This document shows, one piece after another, positions 1 to 5,628 of a stretch of 5,628 nucleotides of DNA (position 1 is the stretch's first letter; each line of letters opens with the position of its first letter). The stretch spans positions 1 to 5,628 of the forward strand of contig JACQGZ010000312.1 of assembly GCA_016199305.1 (NCBI GenBank), given 5' to 3'. A program made the translations under genes and the position numbers. The DNA is from Armatimonadota bacterium. Its GTDB lineage: Bacteria > Sysuimicrobiota > Sysuimicrobiia > Sysuimicrobiales > Humicultoraceae. Under the pieces are notes generated by a model that worked only from the letters and a program-made list of their open reading frames with translations, was not told the origin of the DNA and made no database searches.

Positions 1-585
1 CGCCTCGCGGGCCCGGCTCAGCCGTGAGCGCACCGTGCCGATCGGGATGCGCAGGACCTCCGCGATCTCCTCATAGGCCAGCCCCTGCAGATCGCGCAGG
101 ACGACGATGACGCGGTGATCGGGCGCCAGGCGGCCGAGCGCCTGCTGGATTCGCCGCTGCACCTCGCTCCGCTCGGCTTCAGGTTCCGGGTTGCCGGAGG
201 GGGCCGGCAGCGCCACGTCCTCCAGCGACACCGGCGGCACCTGTGGGCGGCGGCGGACGATATCCAGCGAAGCGTTGACGGCGATACGGTGGAGCCAGGT
301 GCTGAAGGCTGCCTCGTGCCGGTAGCGGGGGAGCGCTCGGAAGGCCTTGAGGAAGGTTTCCTGCGCCGCGTCCCGGGCGTCCTCGGCGTTGCCGGTGATG
401 CGGTAGGCGGCGTGGTAGATGCGGTCCTCGTGCGCCGCCACCAGCCGGTCGAAGGCCTCGAGGTCCCCCCGCTGGCTCCGGGCGATGAGGGAGCCTTCCT
501 GTGGGTCGAGTGGGGTCTTCCCCGCGTCCGCCCGCGTCGCCGGCCCCTCCCTGGCTGCCTCGTGCATCCTCGTCACGTCCTGCAT
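1..585 (-). CDS. ECF-family RNA polymerase sigma factor (3' end cut by window edge)
   Basis: Encodes an extracytoplasmic-function sigma factor that would direct RNA polymerase to a stress- or signal-specific promoter set. 195 residues are visible and the frame is still open at base 1. Residues about 32-113 form region 2: a start like SLIARSQRGDLEAFDRLV, then ITGNAEDARDAAQETFLKAF (residues 63-82) and FSTWLHRIAVNASLDIVRRR (94-113), the -10 recognition and core-binding part. An acidic, Pro-rich linker (about 114-140) leads into region 4, with LAPDHRVIVVLRDLQGLAYEEIA (from 153) and the helix-turn-helix IPIGTVRSRLSRAREA at the cut. Only the last part of region 4 should be missing. The ATG at 585-583 is chosen because a TAA lies in frame four codons upstream (597-595) and an AAAGGGGG Shine-Dalgarno precedes it; a second ATG at residue 7 is possible. 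Any anti-sigma partner would lie beyond the left edge. Family is confident; ECF subgroup and regulon are unknown. Confidence 0.95.
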   Translation of the reverse strand, partial: MQDVTRMHEAAREGPATRADAGKTPLDPQEGSLIARSQRGDLEAFDRLVAAHEDRIYHAAYRITGNAEDARDAAQETFLKAFRALPRYRHEAAFSTWLHRIAVNASLDIVRRRPQVPPVSLEDVALPAPSGNPEPEAERSEVQRRIQQALGRLAPDHRVIVVLRDLQGLAYEEIAEVLRIPIGTVRSRLSRAREA

Positions 586-605
586 CTGCCCCCTTTAACG
601 GGGGC
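586..605 (-). promoter_or_regulatory. Ribosome-binding site of the sigma gene inside a G/C hairpin
   Basis: Reading toward the ATG at 585, the strand gives GCCCCC, then GTTAAA, then GGGGGC, then AG. The two arms (605-600 and 593-588) are perfectly complementary over 6 G-C pairs with a 6-nt loop. The 3' arm contains the G-run of the AAAGGGGG Shine-Dalgarno. If folded in the mRNA, the stem would block ribosome binding. There is no U-tract, so it is not a terminator. A second G-run at 633-629 could pair with the same C-run (604-600), giving an alternative fold that frees the ribosome-binding site. The complementarity is seen directly; the regulatory role is inferred. Confidence 0.5.
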
Positions 606-621
606 CCGGACGCGGAGTTCC
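597..621 (-). promoter_or_regulatory. Candidate ECF-type promoter, GGAAC-N16-CGTT
   Basis: On the minus strand GGAAC (621-617) is followed by exactly 16 nt and then CGTT (600-597), which resembles the -35/-10 layout of many ECF sigma promoters and would fit autoregulation. Two further GGAAC motifs lie at 630-626 and 663-659. Against it, transcription from this site would begin only a few bases before the ATG at 585, leaving an almost leaderless mRNA that omits the Shine-Dalgarno. The match is short, in G+C-rich DNA, so chance is a serious alternative. Confidence 0.2.
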
Positions 622-645
622 GGAAGTTCCCCCAAGTTTCTGAGT

Positions 646-682
646 GCAAAGGGCTACCGTTCCCCGCTGGGTCGCCCTTTGC
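646..682. repeat. Perfect 9-bp inverted repeat upstream of the sigma gene
   Basis: GCAAAGGGC at 646-654 and GCCCTTTGC at 674-682 are exact reverse complements separated by 19 nt. Neither strand has a T-run after the second arm, so this is not an intrinsic terminator. It lies about 60 nt upstream of the sigma-factor start codon, in the spacer between tRNA-Leu and that gene. It could be a regulator's operator or a stem in a long 5' leader. Arm-to-arm centre spacing is 28 bp, a little under three helical turns. Confidence 0.45.
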
Positions 683-780
683 CTAGTCATGTGGAGCGGC
701 CAGGAAGTAAAGAGGGGGAGTTCTACGTGCGATCCTGTAGGGAAGACCGCCAGCGAAGCAAGTGGGCCTTGACGACCGCG

Positions 781-869
781 TGGTGCCGGGGGCGGGAGTC
801 GAACCCGCACGGGGCTTGCGCCCCAACGGCTTTTGAGGCCGTCATGTCTTCCGATTCCATCACCCCGGC
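781..869 (-). tRNA. tRNA-Leu, anticodon CAA, CCA encoded
   Basis: A complete class II (long variable arm) tRNA that decodes UUG leucine codons. The acceptor stem pairs GCCGGGG (869-863) with CCCCGGC (791-785), followed by discriminator A (784) and a genomically encoded CCA (783-781). The D-arm carries the AATCGG block typical of tRNA-Leu. The anticodon stem ACGGC/GCCGT encloses a 7-nt loop CTCAAAA with anticodon CAA at 835-833. The variable arm is GGGGC-GCAA-GCCCC, a 5-bp stem with a GNRA-type tetraloop. The T-arm is GCGGG-TTCGACT-CCCGC (808-792). All stems pair and no intron is present. It lies on the same strand as the flanking protein genes, 67 nt after the flavoprotein stop. I see no intrinsic terminator immediately after it. 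Confidence 0.97.
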
Positions 870-936
870 GTTCCTCTCTAGCATACAACAACGAGCCCCG
901 CGCGAGCCGGCCCGCGGAGCCCGGCGTCCCTAGTGT
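870..936 (-). promoter_or_regulatory. Short gap with a possible promoter for tRNA-Leu
   Basis: This 67-nt interval separates the flavoprotein stop from tRNA-Leu. On the minus strand TATGCT (885-880), a fair -10 hexamer, ends 10 nt before the tRNA 5' end, which is a usual tRNA promoter geometry. No convincing -35 is present at 16-18 nt upstream; that stretch is almost pure G+C. There is no hairpin followed by a T-run, so the tRNA could also be reached by readthrough from the dnaE operon. Confidence 0.3.
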
Positions 937-2037
937 CTACGCCTGGGATGATCCCGTACGCGCGGGGGCCAGGCGCTCCGCAGGCGCGGGAGTGAAGATC
1001 GACAGGTAGTGGCGCAGGAACCACGAGAGCGCAGCTGGTTGCGCCAGCGCGCGGGTCACCAGCCTGAGGAGCGGTCGAGGCATCGCCAGGGTGGCGACGT
1101 TGCCCCACAGGAGCGCCCGATACCGCCGGCGCTCCTCTTTCACCGCTGCGCGGTAGCGGGCGGCTGCCTCCTCGCGTGACCAGCGCCCATCGAGGACGCC
1201 ACGAAGGAGCCGGCCGCAGGTCTCTCCGGCCAGTACCGCAGTGCGGATCCCTTCCCCGGTCAGCGGGAGGCACTGTCCGGCGGCATCTCCGACAACGAAC
1301 ACGTGGCCTGTCGCCCTCGGCGCCAGCCCGGTGGCCAGGAAGCCCCCGTGGATCGCCCCGGGGCTCAGGTTGAAGCGCGCCATGTAGCGCCGCAGCGCCG
1401 GGAGAAGTTTCGTGCTTCCCAGATAACTCAGCACGCCGAAACGGGTCACCGGTCCGCAGGGAAAGGCCCAGGCGTAGCCGTCGCGCACCTCGGGGAGAAA
1501 GTAGAAGAACAACCCTTCGGCCGCGGGAGCCGGGATCTCGGTCTCGATGCCGAAGGCCAGCCTCCTGCCGCGCAGCGTGGGCTCCGTGAGCGTCGAGCGC
1601 GGGCCCGTCGCGTCGATGACGAAATCAGTCTCAATCACTCCGACGCTGGTGAAGACCCGCCCGTCGTCGACGGCGCGCACCGAGGCCTGCCGGAACCCGG
1701 CCCCCGACCCTTCGTACGCCAGCCGGCAGAACGCCGCGTAGTCGAAGGTGCAGAACGGCTCGGGCAGCGGCCAGCTCACCGCTCGGCCCTCTACGTCGAT
1801 GACGAGATGGTTCTGCCGCTGCAGGATGGAGGCGCCGGCGCCCATCCGCTCCACGATGGCCACGGGTGCCCCGCAGGCCGACGTGACGCCGGCACCCAGC
1901 GGGGCACGGTCCACGAGCAGGGCACGCGGGCCCAGCGCCCGGGCGGCGGCCAGTCCCGCGAAACTTGCCCCGGCGATGAGGACCTCCGTGCGATCCACGG
2001 GAACGCCGATGGGATCGTGCCGCGTGACGGTGGCCAC
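937..2037 (-). CDS. FAD-dependent oxidoreductase, geranylgeranyl reductase-like
   Basis: A 366-residue flavoprotein of the p-hydroxybenzoate-hydroxylase fold. The N-terminal dinucleotide site reads VLIAGASFAGLAAARAL (from residue 19), with GASFAG replacing the textbook GxGxxG, and an acidic residue (D43) at the end of strand 2. A Cys-Gly pair (residues 55-56) sits where geranylgeranyl reductases have a conserved CG. DATGPRS (142-148) and GDAAGQCLPLTGEGIRTA (250-267) are the usual second and third FAD contacts. GYAWAFP (187-193) matches the YxWxFP substrate-pocket motif of the geranylgeranyl reductase family, so reduction of isoprenoid double bonds (lipid, quinone or carotenoid side chains) is the leading guess; a monooxygenase- or dehydrogenase-type role is not excluded. 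No signal peptide or clear membrane span. The GTG at 2037-2035 shares one base with the upstream TAG stop and has no Shine-Dalgarno, suggesting translation by coupling; GTG at codon 14 is an alternative start. Family placement is confident, substrate unknown. Confidence 0.85.
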   Translation of the reverse strand: MATVTRHDPIGVPVDRTEVLIAGASFAGLAAARALGPRALLVDRAPLGAGVTSACGAPVAIVERMGAGASILQRQNHLVIDVEGRAVSWPLPEPFCTFDYAAFCRLAYEGSGAGFRQASVRAVDDGRVFTSVGVIETDFVIDATGPRSTLTEPTLRGRRLAFGIETEIPAPAAEGLFFYFLPEVRDGYAWAFPCGPVTRFGVLSYLGSTKLLPALRRYMARFNLSPGAIHGGFLATGLAPRATGHVFVVGDAAGQCLPLTGEGIRTAVLAGETCGRLLRGVLDGRWSREEAAARYRAAVKEERRRYRALLWGNVATLAMPRPLLRLVTRALAQPAALSWFLRHYLSIFTPAPAERLAPARTGSSQA

Positions 2038-2744
2038 TACTTCAGCGGGCGGGCGTGTTCAAACGGCCCCGGCCCCGACGAGGCAGGCACCTGCAGCCGG
2101 TCGTGGCGGGTGAGCGCGACGCTGAGTCCGATCGCCCGCATCGCCTCCACCAGGCCGCCGCGGATCGCCAGGGCCCCTTCGAGCGTGGCCGGATCCCCAA
2201 TCGCCGTGATGACAAAGGGCGCGGTCAGCCGCTGCAGGTTGACCACCACCGTGCCCCCCACCTGGCCGAAGCCGGTCGTCGCGGTGACGCGCTGCGTGTT
2301 GACCGCCACCGCCTCTGCGCCCGCCGCCCACAGTTCGTTGACCACGCCCACGATGTCCTGATAGGTGACGACGGCCGGATTGGCTCCCGCCGGCCGCGTG
2401 GGGGCATCCTTCATCGCCACGGTGACCCCCGGTCCTTCCATCGCTTTCAGTCCCAGCGCCAGGCGCAGCCGCTCCAGTTCCGCCGACATCGCCGCGGTCA
2501 CGCTCTGCCCCTGGCCCGCCGTCCGCTGATAGGCCTCCACCTCATGGCGCAGCCGGGCGACCTCCGCCTCCAGCGCCGTCCGCGCCTGACGCGCCTCCCG
2601 CAGCAGCGTGGCCATCGCATAGATGTTGCGGGTGGGCACCTCCGGCTGCTCCCCGAGGGAGCGGCCGGCGCGGGCCTGGATCACCACCAGGAACCCCAGC
2701 GCCATCAAGACGAACGCGGCGAAGATCCGCCAGAGGTCCTTCAC
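2037..2744 (-). CDS. DUF881 family membrane-anchored coiled-coil protein
   Basis: A 235-residue protein with one N-terminal membrane segment (about residues 7-25, after the short positive start MKDLWR), so the rest probably lies outside the membrane. Residues about 44-100 are rich in Leu, Ala, Glu and Arg and look like a coiled coil. The C-terminal DUF881 domain follows: GPGVTVAMKDAP (104-115), DIVGVVNELWAAGAEAVAVNTQRVTA (from 130), and PFVITAIGDPATLEGAL (176-192), the hallmark blocks of the family. Family members (YlxW/YlxX-like) are often encoded near cell-division or envelope genes, but their biochemistry is not established. The start is GTG at 2744, which gives the expected short tail before the membrane span. 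It follows the dnaE stop by 7 nt and overlaps the flavoprotein start by 1 nt, so it is the middle gene of a coupled operon. Its Shine-Dalgarno is unusually far away (see the junction at 2741-2767). The C-terminal tail after residue 217 is Pro/Ser-rich and looks disordered. Confidence 0.88.
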   Translation of the reverse strand: MKDLWRIFAAFVLMALGFLVVIQARAGRSLGEQPEVPTRNIYAMATLLREARQARTALEAEVARLRHEVEAYQRTAGQGQSVTAAMSAELERLRLALGLKAMEGPGVTVAMKDAPTRPAGANPAVVTYQDIVGVVNELWAAGAEAVAVNTQRVTATTGFGQVGGTVVVNLQRLTAPFVITAIGDPATLEGALAIRGGLVEAMRAIGLSVALTRHDRLQVPASSGPGPFEHARPLK

Positions 2745-2767
2745 GAGGCGGTCACCGGCTCTCCTCC
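2741..2767 (-). promoter_or_regulatory. dnaE/DUF881 junction: Shine-Dalgarno plus 4-codon relay mini-ORF
   Basis: A perfect GGAGGAG (2767-2761) lies inside the end of dnaE. Five nt after it is a GTG (2755-2753) overlapping the dnaE stop as GTGA. That GTG opens a 4-codon frame (GTG ACC GCC TCG) ending in TGA (2743-2741), which overlaps the DUF881 start codon as a second GTGA. The DUF881 GTG itself is 16 nt from the Shine-Dalgarno, too far for good use. Ribosomes could re-initiate stepwise, or a missing base could hide a DUF881 start at 2755. The layout is seen directly; its use is inferred. Confidence 0.4.
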
Positions 2768-5628
2768 ACCCAGGCGGCCCCCGCGCCGAACTCCGACTCC
2801 AGCGCCGCCAGGGCGGCGTCGGCCCGAACCCGGATCTCCCGCGCGCGGACGACCGTCTCCCGATCGTCGCGCACCAGGTGCAGGACGAGGGGGTGACTGC
2901 CGCGATGGCGGTCGAGCGCGGCGTGCAGCCGCTCCAGCGCTTCCGGCCCCAGGTCGGCGGACAACCGCACGTGGAGTTCCGGCGGCTCCTCCTCCGGTGA
3001 GCCGCCGTTGCCTGACTCCACCGGCAGCGGTCCCGGCCAGTTGCCGGCCGCCTCGGCCGCGGAGAGGCCCTCCCCCGGCGGCAGCGGTTCGGTCGGGGCA
3101 GGCGGCTCCGCCGCCGGCGCCTCGGCCAGCGGAAAGAGGCTATCCGCCAGGATCTTCACCTGCTGCTCCGCCACATCGGCGCGGCCGCGGACGACCAGGA
3201 TCGCGTCCTTCTTCAGCAGGAAGGCGTTCTGCTCGTAGGTGCGCGGGAAGATGATGACCTCCACCGATCCGGTCAGATCCTCCAGCGTGAGGAAGGCCAT
3301 CACCGATCCGGCCTTGGTGGTCGTGCGTTTGAGGGCGGAGACGATCCCGCCCACCGAGACCGTCGCCCGGTCGCGCACCTCTCCCAGCTGGCCGATCGGC
3401 AGGCTCACCCGGGCGGCCAGATCTTGCTGCACGTGGGCCAGCGGATGGTCGGAGATATAGAGGCCCAGCATCTCCTTCTCCATGGCCAGCCGTTCCTCTT
3501 GACTGAACTCGTCAACCACCAGCGGGGGAGGTTCCACCGAGGCGGCGCCCTCGAGGGTGAACAGACCCTGCTGGGGGGAATCCCGCAGCCGCTGTTCCCG
3601 CTGCCCCGCCGCCAGCGCGGCGTCGAGCCCGGCCAGTAACTGCGCGCGCGGCTGCCCCAGCGAGTCCAGCGCGCCGGCCTTGATCAGACTCTCCAGCACC
3701 CGCTTGTTCACGTGGCGGCCGTCCACCCGCCGGCACAGGTCGACCAGCGAGGGAAACGGCCCGCCCTCAGTGCGGGCGCGGATGATCTCCTCCACCGCCC
3801 CCAGCCCGACGTGCTTCACCGCGCCGAGGCCGAAGCGGATCGCCGTTTCCTCCACGGCGAAGTTCTCGGCCGAGGCGTTCACGTCCGGGGGCCGGACGTC
3901 GATCCCCATCCGCCGGGCCTCCGCGACGGCGAGGGCCACCTTCGCCATCCAGTCCTGCCCCTGCGCCTCGTGGGTGAGGACCGCGGTCATGTACTCCACC
4001 GGATCGTTGGCCTTCAGGTAGGCGGTGTAGTAGGCGATCAGGCCGTAACAGGCGGCGTGTGCCCGGTTGAAGCCGTAGCGCGCGAAGGGCTCGAACTGCT
4101 CCCACAGCTGATCAACGGTGCGCGTGGGAATCCCCCGGCGGCGCGCGCCCTGCACGAACTTGGAGCGCTGCGCCTCCAGTTTGTCCTTGATCTTCTTCCG
4201 GATGGCGTAGCAGAGGACGTCCGCCTCGGCCAGCGTGTAGCCGGCGACTGCCTGCGCCACCGCCATCACGTCCTCCTGGTAGACCATCACGCCGTAGGTC
4301 TCCGCCAGCACCGGCTCGAGAGCCCGGTGGAGGTAGGTGATCGGCTCCCGGCCGTGCTTGCGGCGGATGAAACTGGGGATGTTGGCCATCGGCCCCGGAC
4401 GGAAGAGCGCCACCATGGCCATGATGTCCTCGATGCGGGACGGGCGCAGATCCTTCAGGTAGCGCGTCATCCCCGCGCCCTCCAGCTGGAAGATCCCCAC
4501 CGTCTCGCCGGCCGAGAGCAGATCGTAGGTGCGCTGGTCGTCCAGGGGGATGGCCTTGAGATCGATCCGCACGCCCCGCGTGCGCTCGATGATGCGCAGG
4601 GCGGTGTCCAGGATGGTCAGGTTGGCCAGGCCGAGCAGGTCCATCTTCAGCAGCCCGATGCGCTCGACCGCCGTCATGTCGTACTGGGTCATCACCAGGT
4701 CGCCCTTGGTGGCGCGCTGCAGCGGGACGCGTTCGATCAGCGGCTCGGGGGAGATGATGATGCCGGCGGCGTGCGTGCTGGCGTGGCGCGCCACCCCCTC
4801 CAGCTTCTGCGCCAGGTCGAGGAGGCGCCGGATCTGGGCATTCTCCCGGGCGGTCCGCGCCAGCTCCGGGTCGGCCCGCAGCGCTTCGTCCAGGGAGGCG
4901 TTGAAGGGGATGAGCTTGGCGATGCGGTCCACGTCCCCATAAGGCAGCCCCATCACCCGGCCGACGTCGCGCACGGCCTGGCGCGCCCCCATCGTGCCGA
5001 AGGTGATGATCTGGGCGACGTGGTCGGCGCCGTACTTCTCGATGACGTAGCGGATGACCTCATCGCGCCGGCTGTCCATGAAGTCGATGTCCACGTCCGG
5101 CGGGGTGTAGCGCTCGGCGTTGAGGAAGCGCTCGAAGGGCAGGCGGTAGTGGATGGGATCCACGTCGGTCACGCCGCAGCAGTAGAGCACCAGGCTGCCC
5201 GCCGCCGAGCCGCGCACCGTCGTCAGGATGCCCCGGCCGCGGGCGAAGGTGACGAAGTCCATCACGAAGAGGAAGTAGGGCGCGTACCCGGTCTGCGCGA
5301 TCACGGCCAGTTCCCGGTCCAGCCGCTCCGCCAGCACGGCCGTCACCCGGCCGTAGATGCGCCGCAGCCCCGCCTCGCAGAGGGCACGCAGGTAGGAGTC
5401 GGCGGTCTCCCCCTCCGGCACGGGGAAGTGCGGCAGCCGCAGGCGCCCCATCTCGATCTCGACGTTCGTGCGCTCGGCGATGGCCAGCCCCCCGCGCAGG
5501 GCCTCGGGGAACTCGGCGAAGGCGCGCCCCATCTCGTCGGGGCTCTTCAGGTAGAACTCGCGCACCTCCCCCATGCGGGGCTTGTCGGTCGCATCCAGCC
5601 CGATGTTCATCTGGATGCACATCAGGGC
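2752..5628 (-). CDS. dnaE: DNA polymerase III alpha subunit (N-terminus beyond window)
   Basis: Catalytic alpha subunit of the replicative DNA polymerase. 958 residues are visible and the frame runs off the right edge; by comparison with E. coli DnaE about 220-240 N-terminal residues (most of the PHP domain) are missing. The visible part starts ALMCIQMN, the end of the PHP region. The palm has RGSAAGS (just below 5214), PDVDIDF (5100-5080) with the catalytic Asp pair at 5091-5089 and 5085-5083, and the third Asp in KMDLLGL (4641-4639). HASTHAAGIIIS, FQLEGAGM and ALFRPGPM follow, then fingers with YQEDVMAVAQAVAGYTL and FNRAHAACYG, and a helix-hairpin-helix region (FGLGAVKHVGLGAV). QQGLF (3573-3559) fits the beta-clamp-binding pentapeptide Qxx(L/M)F just before the OB fold (about 3400-3130). 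A Pro/Glu-rich linker of about 50 residues (3126-2977) leads to a C-terminal domain like the tau-binding region. OB fold, clamp motif and C-terminal domain favour the main replicative DnaE over DnaE2/ImuC. No intein or frameshift seen. Confidence 0.98.
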   Translation of the reverse strand, partial: ALMCIQMNIGLDATDKPRMGEVREFYLKSPDEMGRAFAEFPEALRGGLAIAERTNVEIEMGRLRLPHFPVPEGETADSYLRALCEAGLRRIYGRVTAVLAERLDRELAVIAQTGYAPYFLFVMDFVTFARGRGILTTVRGSAAGSLVLYCCGVTDVDPIHYRLPFERFLNAERYTPPDVDIDFMDSRRDEVIRYVIEKYGADHVAQIITFGTMGARQAVRDVGRVMGLPYGDVDRIAKLIPFNASLDEALRADPELARTARENAQIRRLLDLAQKLEGVARHASTHAAGIIISPEPLIERVPLQRATKGDLVMTQYDMTAVERIGLLKMDLLGLANLTILDTALRIIERTRGVRIDLKAIPLDDQRTYDLLSAGETVGIFQLEGAGMTRYLKDLRPSRIEDIMAMVALFRPGPMANIPSFIRRKHGREPITYLHRALEPVLAETYGVMVYQEDVMAVAQAVAGYTLAEADVLCYAIRKKIKDKLEAQRSKFVQGARRRGIPTRTVDQLWEQFEPFARYGFNRAHAACYGLIAYYTAYLKANDPVEYMTAVLTHEAQGQDWMAKVALAVAEARRMGIDVRPPDVNASAENFAVEETAIRFGLGAVKHVGLGAVEEIIRARTEGGPFPSLVDLCRRVDGRHVNKRVLESLIKAGALDSLGQPRAQLLAGLDAALAAGQREQRLRDSPQQGLFTLEGAASVEPPPLVVDEFSQEERLAMEKEMLGLYISDHPLAHVQQDLAARVSLPIGQLGEVRDRATVSVGGIVSALKRTTTKAGSVMAFLTLEDLTGSVEVIIFPRTYEQNAFLLKKDAILVVRGRADVAEQQVKILADSLFPLAEAPAAEPPAPTEPLPPGEGLSAAEAAGNWPGPLPVESGNGGSPEEEPPELHVRLSADLGPEALERLHAALDRHRGSHPLVLHLVRDDRETVVRAREIRVRADAALAALESEFGAGAAWVEESR

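Noticed and set aside
179..649. 156-codon minus-strand frame starting upstream of the sigma gene
   Set aside because: It is another frame of the ECF sigma gene. The sigma frame (585 down to 1) carries region 2 and region 4 motifs, whereas this one is Gly/Pro/Arg-rich without motifs.
721..780. Terminator or attachment site just after tRNA-Leu
   Set aside because: No good hairpin with a T-run, and no repeat of the tRNA 3' end or integrase gene in view that would suggest an integrated element.
595..891. 98-codon minus-strand frame across the tRNA and spacer
   Set aside because: It includes the whole tRNA-Leu gene and shows no protein-like motifs.
115..933. 272-codon open frame on the plus strand
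   Set aside because: It runs antisense through the sigma factor and the tRNA-Leu gene, so it cannot be a real protein gene along most of its length.
870..936. Terminator after the flavoprotein gene
   Set aside because: The G+C-rich stretch has repeated GGCTC in direct, not inverted, orientation, and no stem followed by a T-run.
1303..2361. 352-codon open frame on the plus strand
   Set aside because: Antisense to the flavoprotein and DUF881 genes; Arg/Gly/Pro-rich composition, no recognisable domain.
2055..3254. 399-codon open frame on the plus strand
   Set aside because: It lies antisense to DUF881 and the 3' part of dnaE, which both show clear family motifs. Its product is a low-complexity Arg/Pro/His-rich string typical of antisense frames in high-GC DNA.

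Overview
This is a G+C-rich bacterial chromosomal segment (roughly two-thirds G+C by eye). Every gene I can support lies on the minus strand, so transcription runs from the right edge to the left. The polymerase is a DnaE-type alpha subunit rather than PolC. It sits next to a DUF881 protein, a family known mainly from Firmicutes, Actinobacteria and related lineages, and a geranylgeranyl-reductase-like flavoprotein. Together these suggest a high-GC Gram-positive-side or deep-branching terrabacterial lineage. That placement is an inference of low certainty.

Right to left, the window first holds most of dnaE (2752-5628, 5' end cut off), encoding the replicative polymerase subunit from just after the core of its PHP domain to the stop. 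It is followed by a membrane-anchored DUF881 protein (2037-2744) and an FAD-dependent oxidoreductase with geranylgeranyl-reductase-family signatures (937-2037). The junctions are very tight (7 nt, then a 1-nt overlap), so the three genes almost certainly form one transcript. A 4-codon mini-ORF bridges the dnaE/DUF881 junction with two GTGA stop/start overlaps.

After a 67-nt gap with a plausible promoter comes a complete tRNA-Leu(CAA) with encoded CCA (781-869). A 195-nt spacer with no recognised gene follows, but it is structured. It carries a 9-bp perfect inverted repeat, three GGAAC motifs, and a G/C hairpin that buries the Shine-Dalgarno sequence of the next gene. That gene (1-585) is an ECF-family sigma factor, cut by the left edge inside region 4.

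The genes are of ordinary families. The least ordinary points are the apparent leader structure controlling sigma-factor translation, the relay mini-ORF after dnaE, non-canonical residues in two normally conserved DnaE motifs, and the linkage of a prenyl-reductase-like flavoprotein to the replicative polymerase. I see no CRISPR array, mobile element, phage gene or toxin-antitoxin pair.
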